From: Melaminivora alkalimesophila
GTDB taxonomy: Bacteria > Pseudomonadota > Gammaproteobacteria > Burkholderiales > Burkholderiaceae_C
Direction of reading: 5' to 3'
Assembly (NCBI RefSeq): GCF_000282995.1
Contig: NZ_ALEE01000509.1
Coordinates: 1 to 16,303 of the forward strand
DNA length: 16,303 nucleotides
Position 1 is the stretch's first letter, and each line of letters starts with the position of its first letter. Position numbers and translations under genes: made by a program. Below the pieces are notes generated by a model. It was not told the origin of the DNA. It worked only from the letters and a program-made list of their open reading frames with translations, and made no database searches. Positions 7,986 through 15,643 of the stretch are shown piece by piece.

Positions 7986-8906
7986 ATGCAGGATCTGAAC
8001 GACATGCTGTATTTCGCCGAGGTGGCCGAGCGTGGAGGCTTCGCGGCGGCCGGTCGGGCGCTGGGCATCCCCAAATCCCGCCTGTCGCGCCGCGTGGCGG
8101 AGCTGGAGGCGCGCCTGGGGGTGCGCCTCCTGCAGCGCACCACGCGCAGCCTGTCGCTGACCGAGGTCGGCCAGGCCTACCTGCGCCACTGCCAGGCGAT
8201 GCGCGATGCCGCCGAGGCGGCCCAGGAGGCGGTCGAGCAGGTACACAGCGAGCCCCGCGGCACGGTGCGCGTCAGCTGTCCGGTGACGCTGGCGCAGTCG
8301 GTGCTGGGCGAGCTGCTGCCGGGTTTTCTGGCGCGCTGTCCGGCGGTGCGCGTGGAGATGCAGGTCAGCAACCGCGTGGTGAACGTGGTGGAGGAGGGCA
8401 TCGACGTGGCCCTGCGGGTGCGCAGCCAGCTGGACGACAGCGGCAGCATGGTGGTCAAGCGGCTGGGAGAAGGGCGCCAGCTTCTGGTCGCCAGCCCCGC
8501 CCAGCTGGAGCGCCAGGGAAGCCCCGCGACGCTGCAGGATCTGCAGCGCATGGACATGCTCGCCATGTCGGCAGTGCACGGACGCTCGAGCCTGTTGCTC
8601 GTCGGCCCTGGCGGGCGGCAGGAGACACTGCAGTTCAGTCCGCGCCTGGTGGCGGACGATCTGCTGGTGCTGCAGCAGGCGGCACGCGCCGGCATCGGAT
8701 TGTGCTGGTTGCCGGACTACCTGTGCGCCTCCGACATCGAGGCCGGGCGCCTCGCCCGGGTGCTGCCCGACTGGGAGCCGCCGCGCGGGATCGTGCATGC
8801 GGTCTTCGCCTCGCGCCGCGGCCTGGCGCCGGCGGTGCGCAGCTTCCTGGATTTCCTGGGAGAAAGCCTGCCGGCGCGGGTGCGTCTGGGCCCCCAGGCG
8901 CCTTGA
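7986..8906 (+). CDS. LysR-family transcriptional regulator
   Basis: 306 residues, standard for the family. Residues 1-60 are the winged helix-turn-helix: DMLYFAEVAERGGFAAAGRA, then the recognition segment LGIPKSRLSRRVAELE, ending LGVRLLQRTTRSLSLTEVG. Residues ~90-300 are the periplasmic-binding-like effector domain (begins TVRVSCPVTLAQ). It is divergent from the azoreductase gene and probably controls it. The segment IPKSRLSRRVAELE places it in the large group of LysR proteins tied to quinone, azo or electrophile detoxification genes; the inducer is unknown. The ribosome site before the ATG is weak (GGG at 7978-7980). The gene ends within a possible promoter for sbp. Confidence 0.92.
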   Translation: MQDLNDMLYFAEVAERGGFAAAGRALGIPKSRLSRRVAELEARLGVRLLQRTTRSLSLTEVGQAYLRHCQAMRDAAEAAQEAVEQVHSEPRGTVRVSCPVTLAQSVLGELLPGFLARCPAVRVEMQVSNRVVNVVEEGIDVALRVRSQLDDSGSMVVKRLGEGRQLLVASPAQLERQGSPATLQDLQRMDMLAMSAVHGRSSLLLVGPGGRQETLQFSPRLVADDLLVLQQAARAGIGLCWLPDYLCASDIEAGRLARVLPDWEPPRGIVHAVFASRRGLAPAVRSFLDFLGESLPARVRLGPQAP

Positions 8907-8961
8907 TGGCTTATTCTATTTTTATATAAACAAAAAAGAAATTATTGTTTTGTGATCTAAG
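8903..8961 (+). promoter_or_regulatory. AT-rich control region for the sulfate uptake operon
   Basis: The 107-bp gap before sbp contains a strongly AT-rich stretch (8911-8960) in otherwise GC-rich DNA. TTGATG (8903-8908, overlapping the lysR-family stop) and TATAAA (8925-8930) with a 16-base spacer form a reasonable promoter. CysB/Cbl-type regulators bind AT-rich sites before such operons in other proteobacteria, so part of this island may be such a site. No defined consensus is visible. Confidence 0.4.
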
Positions 8962-9013
8962 CGTCCCTTCGGACAATGCCTGCAGTCCCGTTTTCCCCAT
9001 GCAGGTGTTACCG

Positions 9014-10024
9014 ATGATCTCCAAGACGCATTCCCTCAAGGCCCTGGTGGCCGCTGTTGCCCTGGCCGCGAGCGGCCTGGCGGCCGCCCAAGCCAACGCG
9101 CTGCTGAACGTCAGCTACGACGTGGCGCGCGAGTTCTACAAGGACTACAACGCGGCCTTCATCGCCCACTACAAGAAGACCCAAGGCGTGGACATCAAGG
9201 TGGACCAGTCGCACGCCGGCTCCAGCGCGCAGGCGCGTGCCGTCAACGACGGGCTGGCCGCCGACGTCGTCACCTTCAACACCACCACCGACGTGCAGTT
9301 CCTGGCCGACAACGGCGTGGTCGCCAAGGACTGGGCAACGAAGTTCCCGCACGAGGCTTCGCCCACCACCTCCACCATGCTGTTCCTGGTGCGCCACGGC
9401 AACCCGAAGAACATCAAGGACTGGGACGACCTGATCCGCCCGGACGTGAAGGTCATCGTGGTCAACCCCAAGCCCGGCGGCAACGGCCGCTATGCCTACC
9501 TCGCGGCCTGGGGCAGCGTGCGCGAGAAGGGCGGCAGCGACGCGCAGGCGGCGGAGTTCGTCGCCAAGATGTACAAGAACGTGCCGGTGCTCGCCAAGGG
9601 TGGGCGCGACGCCACCGCCACCTTCCTGCAGCGCGGCATCGGCGATGTGCTGATCACCTTCGAGTCCGAGGTCGTCTCGGTCGAGCGCGAGTTCGGCAAG
9701 GGCAAGGTGGATGCGGTCTATCCCTCGGTCAGCATCACGGCCAAAAACCCGGTCGCCGTGGTCGAGCGCACGGTGGCGAAGAAGGGCACGGCCGAGCTGG
9801 CCAAGGCCTACCTGGACTACCTGTACTCGGACGAGGCGCAGGAAATCGCCGCCCGGCACGCCATCCGCCCGCGCTCCGAGGGCGTGCTGAAGAAGTACGC
9901 CGAGCAGTTCAAGCCCATCCAGCAGTTCGCCGTCTCCAAGTACTTCGGCTCGCTCAGCGAGGCGCAGAAGGTGCATTTCAACGACGGCGGCCAGTTCGAC
10001 AAGCTGTACCAGCCCGGCAAGTGA
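9014..10024 (+). CDS. sbp: Sulfate/thiosulfate ABC transporter periplasmic binding protein
   Basis: 336 residues. Residues 1-27 form a Sec signal peptide (basic SKTHSLK, hydrophobic core [10 protein letters not shown], cleavage after AQA). The mature protein begins with [18 protein letters not shown], the Sbp/CysP signature, followed by [13 protein letters not shown] (anion-binding loop), [35 protein letters not shown] and [19 protein letters not shown] and FESEV look more like thiosulfate-type CysP, but length and context do not separate it from Sbp. AGGTG at 9003-9007, six bases upstream, fixes the ATG at 9014 over in-frame upstream ATGs at 8945 and 8999. It is the first gene of the sbp-cysT-cysW-cysA operon. 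Confidence 0.93.
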   Translation: MISKTHSLKALVAAVALAASGLAAAQANALLNVSYDVAREFYKDYNAAFIAHYKKTQGVDIKVDQSHAGSSAQARAVNDGLAADVVTFNTTTDVQFLADNGVVAKDWATKFPHEASPTTSTMLFLVRHGNPKNIKDWDDLIRPDVKVIVVNPKPGGNGRYAYLAAWGSVREKGGSDAQAAEFVAKMYKNVPVLAKGGRDATATFLQRGIGDVLITFESEVVSVEREFGKGKVDAVYPSVSITAKNPVAVVERTVAKKGTAELAKAYLDYLYSDEAQEIAARHAIRPRSEGVLKKYAEQFKPIQQFAVSKYFGSLSEAQKVHFNDGGQFDKLYQPGK

Positions 10025-10047
10025 CTCCCGCGATCCGCCAGGCTGCC

Positions 10048-10905
10048 ATGGCTCCATCGACACCGGGCCCGGACCGGGCCCGCCGCCGGCGCGTGCTGCC
10101 CGGCTTCGGCCTGACGCTGGGCTACACGCTGTTCTACCTGAGCATCATCGTGCTGATCCCGCTGCTGGCGCTGCTGGGCAAGAGCTTCACGCTGTCCTGG
10201 CCGCAGTTCTGGGAGGCCGTGAGCGCGCCGCGCGTGCTGGCCTCCTACCGCCTGACCTTCGGCGCGTCCTTCCTCGCCGCCTGCGTGAACCTGGTGTTCG
10301 GGCTGCTGATCGCCTGGGTGCTGGTGCGCTACCAGTTTCCCGGCAAGCGGATCTTCGACGCGCTGGTGGACCTGCCCTTCGCGCTGCCCACGGCGGTGGC
10401 GGGCATCTCGCTCACGGCGCTGCTGGCCGGCAACGGCTGGGTCGGGCAATACCTGGAGCCGCTGGGCATCCAGCTGGCCTTCAACCCGAACGGCGTGGTG
10501 ATCGCGCTGATCTTCATCGGCCTGCCGTTCATCGTGCGCACCGTGCAACCGGTGCTCGAGGACACGGAAAAGGAGCTGGAGGAGGCGGCGACCAGCCTGG
10601 GCGCGACGCGCTGGCAGATCTTTCGCCACGTCATCTTCCCGGCCATTCTGCCGGCGCTGCTCACCGGCTTTGCCATGGCCTTCGCACGCGCCATCGGCGA
10701 ATACGGATCGGTCATCTTCATCGCCGGCAACATGCCCATGGTCTCCGAGATCACGCCTCTCATCATCATCGGCAAGCTGGAGCAGTACGACGTGGCGGGT
10801 GCCACGGCGGTGGCGGTGGTGATGCTCGCCATGTCCTTCGTGATGCTGCTGCTGATCAATGCGCTGCAGGCCTGGCAGCGCCGGCGCGCGGGGATGCCGG
10901 CATGA
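10048..10905 (+). CDS. cysT: Sulfate ABC transporter permease CysT (CysU)
   Basis: 285 residues (E. coli CysU 277). It is one of two inner-membrane permeases of the sulfate/thiosulfate importer. After a basic N-terminus ([12 protein letters not shown]) about six hydrophobic helices are seen, near 22-45, 68-95, 108-128, 148-168, 205-230 and 250-275. The EAA loop that contacts CysA is [20 protein letters not shown] (about 178-197). The ATG at 10048 with AGG six bases upstream is preferred. A GTG at 10021 overlapping the sbp stop is also in frame and would add nine residues. Its stop overlaps the cysW start by four bases (ATGA). Confidence 0.93.
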   Translation: MAPSTPGPDRARRRRVLPGFGLTLGYTLFYLSIIVLIPLLALLGKSFTLSWPQFWEAVSAPRVLASYRLTFGASFLAACVNLVFGLLIAWVLVRYQFPGKRIFDALVDLPFALPTAVAGISLTALLAGNGWVGQYLEPLGIQLAFNPNGVVIALIFIGLPFIVRTVQPVLEDTEKELEEAATSLGATRWQIFRHVIFPAILPALLTGFAMAFARAIGEYGSVIFIAGNMPMVSEITPLIIIGKLEQYDVAGATAVAVVMLAMSFVMLLLINALQAWQRRRAGMPA

Positions 10906-11804
10906 GCGCGCGCCCTGGGACCACCGAAGCGCCCTGGGTGCGCCGCACGCTGATCGGCGTGGCGCTGCTGTTCATGCTGCTGTTCCTGGTGCTGCCGCTG
11001 GCGGCGGTGTTCGCCGAGGCGCTGCGCCAGGGCCTGCAGGCCTACCTGGCAGGGCTGGCCGAGCCGGAGGCCTGGTCGGCGATCCGCCTGACGCTGCTCA
11101 CGGCGCTCATCGCGGTGCCGCTGAACCTGGTGTTCGGCGTGGCGGCCGCGTGGTGCATCGCCAAGTTCGAGTTCCGTGGCAAGGCTTTCCTGACCACACT
11201 GATCGACCTGCCGTTCTCCATCTCGCCGGTGGTCGCGGGCCTGATGTACGTGCTGGTCTTCGGCGCCAACGGCTGGCTGGGGCCCTGGCTTGCGGCCCAC
11301 GACATCAAGATCATCTTCGCCGTGCCGGGCATCGTGCTGGCGACCGTGTTCGTCACCTTCCCGTTCATTGCGCGCGAACTGATCCCGCTGATGCAGGCGC
11401 AGGGCAGCGACGAGGAGCAGGCGGCGGTGGTGCTGGGCGCGAGCGGCTGGCAGACCTTCCGCCACGTGACGCTGCCGAACATCAAGTGGGGGCTGCTGTA
11501 CGGGGTGATCCTGTGCAACGCGCGCGCCATGGGCGAGTTCGGGGCGGTCTCGGTGGTCTCGGGCCACATCCGCGGCCAGACCAACACCATCCCACTGCAC
11601 GTGGAGATCCTCTACAACGAGTACCAGTCGGTGGCGGCCTTCGCCGCGGCCTCGCTGCTGGCGCTGCTGGCGCTGGTGACGCTGGTCATCAAGACGCTGG
11701 CCGAATGGAAGAGCGAGCAGGAGGCGCGCGCCGCCGCAGCCCTGCCGCCCGAGCGCCCCACGGCCGCAGGCGGGTCTGTTCCCGTGGCCGCGGCCCACAC
11801 ATGA
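10902..11804 (+). CDS. cysW: Sulfate ABC transporter permease CysW
   Basis: 300 residues (E. coli CysW 291). It is the second inner-membrane permease, pairing with CysT. Helices are visible near 15-40, 62-87, 100-122, 138-160, 195-222 and 243-265. The EAA loop is [20 protein letters not shown] (about 171-190), and the following [12 protein letters not shown] and [17 protein letters not shown] are CysW hallmarks. The start ATG lies in an ATGA overlap with cysT, implying translational coupling. The C-terminal ~30 residues ([15 protein letters not shown]) are a poorly conserved Ala/Pro tail. Confidence 0.95.
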   Translation: MSARPGTTEAPWVRRTLIGVALLFMLLFLVLPLAAVFAEALRQGLQAYLAGLAEPEAWSAIRLTLLTALIAVPLNLVFGVAAAWCIAKFEFRGKAFLTTLIDLPFSISPVVAGLMYVLVFGANGWLGPWLAAHDIKIIFAVPGIVLATVFVTFPFIARELIPLMQAQGSDEEQAAVVLGASGWQTFRHVTLPNIKWGLLYGVILCNARAMGEFGAVSVVSGHIRGQTNTIPLHVEILYNEYQSVAAFAAASLLALLALVTLVIKTLAEWKSEQEARAAAALPPERPTAAGGSVPVAAAHT

Positions 11805-11814
11805 GAGACGCAGC

Positions 11815-12942
11815 ATGAGCATCGAAATCCGCCACATCAGCAAGCAGTTCGGCAGCTTCCGGGCGCTGGACGACGTCAGCCTGGACATCGCCTCGGGCGA
11901 ACTCATCGCCCTGCTCGGGCCCTCGGGCTGCGGCAAGACCACGCTGCTGCGGATCATCGCCGGCTTGGAGACGCCGGACGCGGGCAGCATCCACTTCAGC
12001 GGCGCCGACACCACCGGGGTGCACGTGCGCGAGCGCGGCGTGGGCTTCGTGTTCCAGCACTACGCGCTGTTTCGCCACATGACGGTGTTCGACAACGTCG
12101 CTTTCGGGCTGCGCATGAAGCCGCGGCGCGAGCGCCCGAGCGAGGCCGCGATCCGCGCCAAGGTCATGGAGCTGCTGTCGCTGGTGCAGCTCGACTGGAT
12201 CGCCGACCGCTACCCGGGGCAACTCTCGGGCGGGCAGCGCCAGCGCATTGCCCTGGCGCGGGCGCTGGCCGTCGAGCCCAAGGTGCTGCTGCTCGACGAG
12301 CCCTTCGGCGCGCTCGATGCCAAGGTGAGGAAGGAGCTGCGCCGCTGGCTGCGCCGCCTGCACGACGAGCTGCACGTGACCAGCATCTTCGTCACGCACG
12401 ACCAGGAGGAGGCGCTGGAGGTGGCCGACCGGGTGGTGGTCATCAATCAGGGCCGCATCGAGCAGCAGGGCACGCCCCAGCAGGTCTGGGACAACCCGGC
12501 CAGCCCCTTCGTCTATGGCTTCCTGGGCGACGTGAACCTGTTCAAGGGGCGCGCCCGCGACGGGCGCATCCACCTGGACGACGGCCTGCAGCTCGACAGC
12601 CCGGAGGAGGCAGCCGCCGAAGGCACCGAAGCCTTCGCCTACGTGCGGCCGCACGAGCTCGACGTGCAGCGCTACTCGCCGGGCCAGGCGCTCGATGCGC
12701 AGGGGCGGCCGAGTGGCCTGGTTGCGCAGCTCGAGCGCGCCATCGTGGTCGGGCCGCTCGCGCGGCTGGAACTTGTGCCCGACGGCGCGAACCAAAGCGC
12801 GGACAATGCGCATCCCGCGAGCCTGATCGAGGCCCACATTCCCGCGCAGCAGTTCTACGACATGGGATTGCGCGAGGGCGAGACGCTGGTGGTGACGCCA
12901 CGGCGCGCCCGGGTGTTCCTCGACTACGCCGCGGGTATCTGA
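11815..12942 (+). CDS. cysA: Sulfate ABC transporter ATP-binding protein CysA
   Basis: 375 residues (E. coli 365). It hydrolyses ATP to drive sulfate/thiosulfate import with CysT and CysW. Motifs: Walker A GPSGCGKT at 35-42, Q-loop Q81, signature LSGGQRQR at 137-144, Walker B VLLLDE with D161 and E162, and H195. The C-terminal ~130 residues form the TOBE-type regulatory domain, including [14 protein letters not shown] and YVRPHELDV, both typical of CysA. It begins 10 bases after the cysW stop with only a weak GAGAG-like ribosome site, so it probably depends on coupling. It is the last gene of the transporter operon. Confidence 0.95.
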   Translation: MSIEIRHISKQFGSFRALDDVSLDIASGELIALLGPSGCGKTTLLRIIAGLETPDAGSIHFSGADTTGVHVRERGVGFVFQHYALFRHMTVFDNVAFGLRMKPRRERPSEAAIRAKVMELLSLVQLDWIADRYPGQLSGGQRQRIALARALAVEPKVLLLDEPFGALDAKVRKELRRWLRRLHDELHVTSIFVTHDQEEALEVADRVVVINQGRIEQQGTPQQVWDNPASPFVYGFLGDVNLFKGRARDGRIHLDDGLQLDSPEEAAAEGTEAFAYVRPHELDVQRYSPGQALDAQGRPSGLVAQLERAIVVGPLARLELVPDGANQSADNAHPASLIEAHIPAQQFYDMGLREGETLVVTPRRARVFLDYAAGI

Positions 12943-12964
12943 AGGCCTGCCCGGCCCCGTTCGA

Positions 12965-12988
12965 GGGGCGGGTGCGCCGCCCCTTCTT
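12965..12988 (+). terminator. Hairpin with short T-rich tail after cysA (terminator or attenuator)
   Basis: GGGGCGG (12965-12971) pairs perfectly with CCGCCCC (12977-12983) around GTGCG, followed by TTCTT. The tail is short, so it may be leaky and let transcription reach dsbB. A competing hairpin can form between the CCC-G-GCCCC upstream (about 12950-12958) and GGGGCGGG (12965-12972), which would prevent this one. Confidence 0.5.
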
Positions 12989-13004
12989 GGAGAGATCTCT
13001 CGTG
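12989..13004 (+). promoter_or_regulatory. Ribosome binding site and GTG start of dsbB inside a palindrome
   Basis: GGAGAG (12989-12994) lies seven bases before GTG at 13002. The 12-bp perfect palindrome GAGAGATCTCTC (12990-13001) covers most of the ribosome site. This site decides the start: the next in-frame ATG (13017) is too far from it. Confidence 0.6.
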
Positions 13005-13514
13005 CTTTTGCAATGGATGGATGGCGCCCCCCGGCGCGTGCTGGCGCTGATCGCCGCGGCCTGCGTGGCGATGCTCGCCTTCGGCATGTACCTGCAGCAT
13101 GTGGTGGGGCTGGAACCCTGCCCGATGTGCGTCGTGCAGCGTTATGCGCTGATCGCGGTGGCGGTCTTCACGGGTCTGGCGAGCCTGCGTGCGGGGCGCG
13201 GCTGGTGGATGGGCTTCGGAGGGCTGGCGCTGCTGTCGGCAGGCTTCGGCGCCTTCGTCGCCGCGCGCCAGAGCTGGCTGCAGTGGTATCCACCGGAGGT
13301 CGCCACCTGCGGGCGCGACTTCTACGGGATGATCGAAAACTACCCCATCAGCCGCGCCATTCCCATGATCTTCCGCGGATCGGGCGACTGCTCGGCAGTG
13401 GACTGGCGCTTCCTCGGAGGCTCCATCGCCAACTGGTCCTTCCTGTGGTTCGTGGCCTTCAGCCTGGTGCTGCTGGTGCTGATCGTGCGCGGGGCGCGGC
13501 GGCGCGGCCGCTGA
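13002..13514 (+). CDS. dsbB: Disulfide bond formation protein B (DsbB)
   Basis: 170 residues from the GTG at 13002 (E. coli 176). It is an inner-membrane protein that reoxidises periplasmic DsbA and passes electrons to quinone. Four hydrophobic helices are visible (about 12-32, 45-63, 68-88 and 143-163). The first periplasmic loop has the redox pair C40-P-M-C43 in EPCPMCVVQRYAL with the conserved Arg47 for quinone, and the second has C103 and C130. All four catalytic cysteines are present. An upstream in-frame GTG (12972) would lie inside the terminator hairpin and has no ribosome site. It sits 59 bp after cysA and converges with the esterase-family gene 12 bp further on. dsbA is not nearby. 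Confidence 0.94.
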   Translation: MLLQWMDGAPRRVLALIAAACVAMLAFGMYLQHVVGLEPCPMCVVQRYALIAVAVFTGLASLRAGRGWWMGFGGLALLSAGFGAFVAARQSWLQWYPPEVATCGRDFYGMIENYPISRAIPMIFRGSGDCSAVDWRFLGGSIANWSFLWFVAFSLVLLVLIVRGARRRGR

Positions 13515-13526
13515 CGCCTGCGGCGC

Positions 13527-14903
13527 TCACAGACCGCTCGGCCAGGTCTCGGGCACCTCGCCTTCGCCTTCCTGCCACAGCGGCTCGGGCTCGAGCGGCT
13601 GCAGGGCATGCGTGCGGCCGATGTGCAGCAGCGCGTCGAACTGCGCCGGCAGGCGGGCGTGGAAATAATGGCTCTGGCGTTCGGTCTGTGGTGCGTAGAC
13701 CACGCCAATGGCGCGCTGCAGGCGCGGCGCCGCGAGAAGCCGCGCCACGGCGAACTGGTCGCGCAGCGGCAGCCAGAAGCGGTCCGGTCCAGCCTCTTGG
13801 AACAGGCGCTCGAAGCTGCCCGGCAGCGGTTGGCGCACGCGCTTGCGCTCGGCCGGGCCGCCCCAGTCGGACGCCGCCGTGACGCTGCCTTCGCTGGTGG
13901 TCAGCCCGACCAGCAGGGCCTCGCGGCCCCAGCGCTCGCGCGCCAGCTGGCCGACGTTCCATTCGCCGCGCTCGCCCATCTCGGTGGCGCTGGCATCGCC
14001 CAGGTGCGAGTTGTGGGCCCACACGGCCATGCGCGGTGCCGTGCCGCGCGTGGCCTGCAGGTGGCGCTCCAGCGCCGCCAGCGTCTGGACCATGTGGGTA
14101 TCCCGCAGGTTCCAGGTGGACACGCGCCCGCGGAACATGCTGCGGTAGTACTCCTCGGCGTTGCGCACCAGGCGGGCGTTTTGCTGGGCATAGAAGGCCT
14201 CGTCGCGCTCCGGTCCGAGCGTGGCGGCGGCGCGGCGGTTCATCTCCAGGAGCTGCGCGATGGCCTCGTCTTCGCAGCTGGGCCGCGCGCCGAAGGCGGC
14301 GCCCCAGCCGTAGGCCTGGCTGTCCTCGGGAGCGTAGTGGTCGAAGCAGGCATAGCGCTCGCGCGCGCGGGCGGCGGCCCCGGGATCGACCGACTGCAGA
14401 TGCTCGATCACCGCATGCATGGAGGCGTGCAGGCTGTAGAGGTCCATGCCGAAAAAACCCACCTGCCGTCCCGCCGGAACGCTGCGGTTGTGCTCGCGCA
14501 GCCACTCGACGAATTCCTCCACCACGGTGTTGCGCCACATCCAGGCTGGAAAGCGCGCGAAGTCCGAGAGCGCCTGCGCGGCGCTGGCATCCTCGGAGCG
14601 GCCGCGCACGTAGCGGTCCACGCGCAGCGCATCGGGCCAGTCGGCTTCCGCGACCACCGCGGTGCAGCCGTGCTGCTCGATCAGGGCCCGGGTCAGGCGG
14701 GCGCGCTCCAGGTAGAACTCGTGCGTGCCGTGGCTGGCCTCGCCGATCAGCACCAGCCGCGCCTGTGCCATCAGCTCCACCAGGCCGTCCGCTTGGTCGG
14801 CGCGCTCGAAGGGCCGCAGGTGCGGTGCGAGCCCCTTGAGCAGGCGCGTGTCGTCATCGGTGGCGCCGTCGGCCGGGGTGTCCAGGGGGTCGCCGGGCTT
14901 CAT
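13527..14903 (-). CDS. Erythromycin esterase family protein
   Basis: 458 residues. The family (EreA/EreB-like) uses a conserved Glu/His active site to hydrolyse esters such as the macrolide lactone, but most chromosomal members have no shown role in resistance. The motifs are present: LVLIGEASHGTHEFY with E55 and H58, VVAEADWPDALR with E86, a DLYSLHASM region at ~154-162, and VWAHNSHLGDAS with H297 and H300. The C-terminal part (RAIGVVYAPQTERQSHYFHARLP, split as RAIGVVYAPQTE then RQSHYFHARLP) is typical of this branch. It has no signal peptide, so it is cytoplasmic. The start overlaps the stop of the upstream phosphoribosyltransferase in an ATGA. That context points to housekeeping or stress metabolism rather than antibiotic resistance. 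Substrate unknown. Confidence 0.85.
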   Translation of the reverse strand: MKPGDPLDTPADGATDDDTRLLKGLAPHLRPFERADQADGLVELMAQARLVLIGEASHGTHEFYLERARLTRALIEQHGCTAVVAEADWPDALRVDRYVRGRSEDASAAQALSDFARFPAWMWRNTVVEEFVEWLREHNRSVPAGRQVGFFGMDLYSLHASMHAVIEHLQSVDPGAAARARERYACFDHYAPEDSQAYGWGAAFGARPSCEDEAIAQLLEMNRRAAATLGPERDEAFYAQQNARLVRNAEEYYRSMFRGRVSTWNLRDTHMVQTLAALERHLQATRGTAPRMAVWAHNSHLGDASATEMGERGEWNVGQLARERWGREALLVGLTTSEGSVTAASDWGGPAERKRVRQPLPGSFERLFQEAGPDRFWLPLRDQFAVARLLAAPRLQRAIGVVYAPQTERQSHYFHARLPAQFDALLHIGRTHALQPLEPEPLWQEGEGEVPETWPSGL

Positions 14904-15559
14904 GGCTGCGCTCCGGCGGTCTGCTGCAGGGCTCGTTCGAGCAGCGCCAGCACCTCCTCGTCCTGCACTTGGCGAAAATCCTCATACCACGCGCCGACCG
15001 CATGGAAGGGTTCGGGCATGCGCGGACATACCACTGCATCGGCACAGGCGCGCAGCGCCTCGCAGGTCTCGCGCGCGCCCACGGGCGCGGCCAGCACCAG
15101 CTCTTGCGGGCCCTGGGCGCGGATCGCCTCGGCTGCGGCCCGCATGGTGGCGCCCGTGGCCAGGCCGTCGTCCACCACGATCACCGTGCGCCCGCCCAGT
15201 TCCGGCAGCGGGCGATCGCCCCGATAGGCCCGCTCGCGGCGCTCCAGCTCCTGCAGTTCGCTGCGGACCACCGCGTCCAGCGCCCCGGGCGCCACACGCC
15301 CGCTGCCCGGGTTCATCACGCGTGTGCCGCCGCTGGCGACGGCGCCGACGGCGAACTCCGGGTGGTCCGGATGGCCGATCTTGCGCACCAGAAAGACCTC
15401 GAGCGGCGCCCCCAGCGCGTGCGTGACCTCGTAGGCGACCGGCACGCCGCCGCGCGGCAGGGCCAGCATCAGTAGCCCCGGCGCGTGCCGGTAACGCTCC
15501 AGCTCGCGCGCCAGCACCTGACCGGCCTCGCTGCGGTCTTTGTAGGGCAAGACAGCCAT
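14900..15559 (-). CDS. Phosphoribosyltransferase family protein
   Basis: 219 residues, type I phosphoribosyltransferase fold. The PRPP-binding loop is VIVVDDGLATGATM (about 126-139), with LALPRGGVPVAYEV (32-45) as the pyrophosphate loop and LVRKIGHPDHPEFAVGAV (57-74) as the flexible segment. The C-terminal FHAVGAWYEDFRQVQDEEV is typical of a subfamily annotated only as phosphoribosyltransferase, not of a defined purine or pyrimidine enzyme. The start is fixed by AAGGAG (minus strand, 15567-15572) seven bases upstream. Its stop overlaps the esterase-family start, so the two are translationally coupled and probably work together. The base or acceptor it uses is unknown. Confidence 0.88.
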   Translation of the reverse strand: MAVLPYKDRSEAGQVLARELERYRHAPGLLMLALPRGGVPVAYEVTHALGAPLEVFLVRKIGHPDHPEFAVGAVASGGTRVMNPGSGRVAPGALDAVVRSELQELERRERAYRGDRPLPELGGRTVIVVDDGLATGATMRAAAEAIRAQGPQELVLAAPVGARETCEALRACADAVVCPRMPEPFHAVGAWYEDFRQVQDEEVLALLERALQQTAGAQP

Positions 15560-15598
15560 GACGCACTCCTTTGGAGCGCAATGTAGGCCGGGCCGGCC

Positions 15599-15629
15599 CC
15601 CCGCTCCGTGCGCGGCGGGGCGGTGCCCC
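15599..15629 (-). terminator. GC-rich hairpins downstream of argA
   Basis: In the 84-bp gap between argA and the phosphoribosyltransferase, two overlapping stems are possible. CCCCGC (15599-15604) can pair with GCGGGG (15615-15620), or GGGGC (15617-15621) with GCCCC (15625-15629). Neither has a T-tract in the direction of argA transcription, so this is a weak terminator candidate or only a structured leader. Confidence 0.25.
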
Positions 15630-15643
15630 TGTAGGACAAAAGC

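Noticed and set aside
10329..12014. A 561-codon minus-strand open frame opposite cysT-cysW-cysA
   Set aside because: Antisense shadow of three intact transporter genes; no recognisable protein family.
13527..14903. Acquired macrolide-resistance gene
   Set aside because: No mobile element, integron or base-composition shift surrounds it, and it is coupled to a metabolic gene, so a chromosomal family member is more likely.
13608..15227. A 539-codon plus-strand open frame opposite the esterase-family and phosphoribosyltransferase genes
   Set aside because: Antisense shadow; the minus-strand genes have catalytic motifs and a coupled start/stop.
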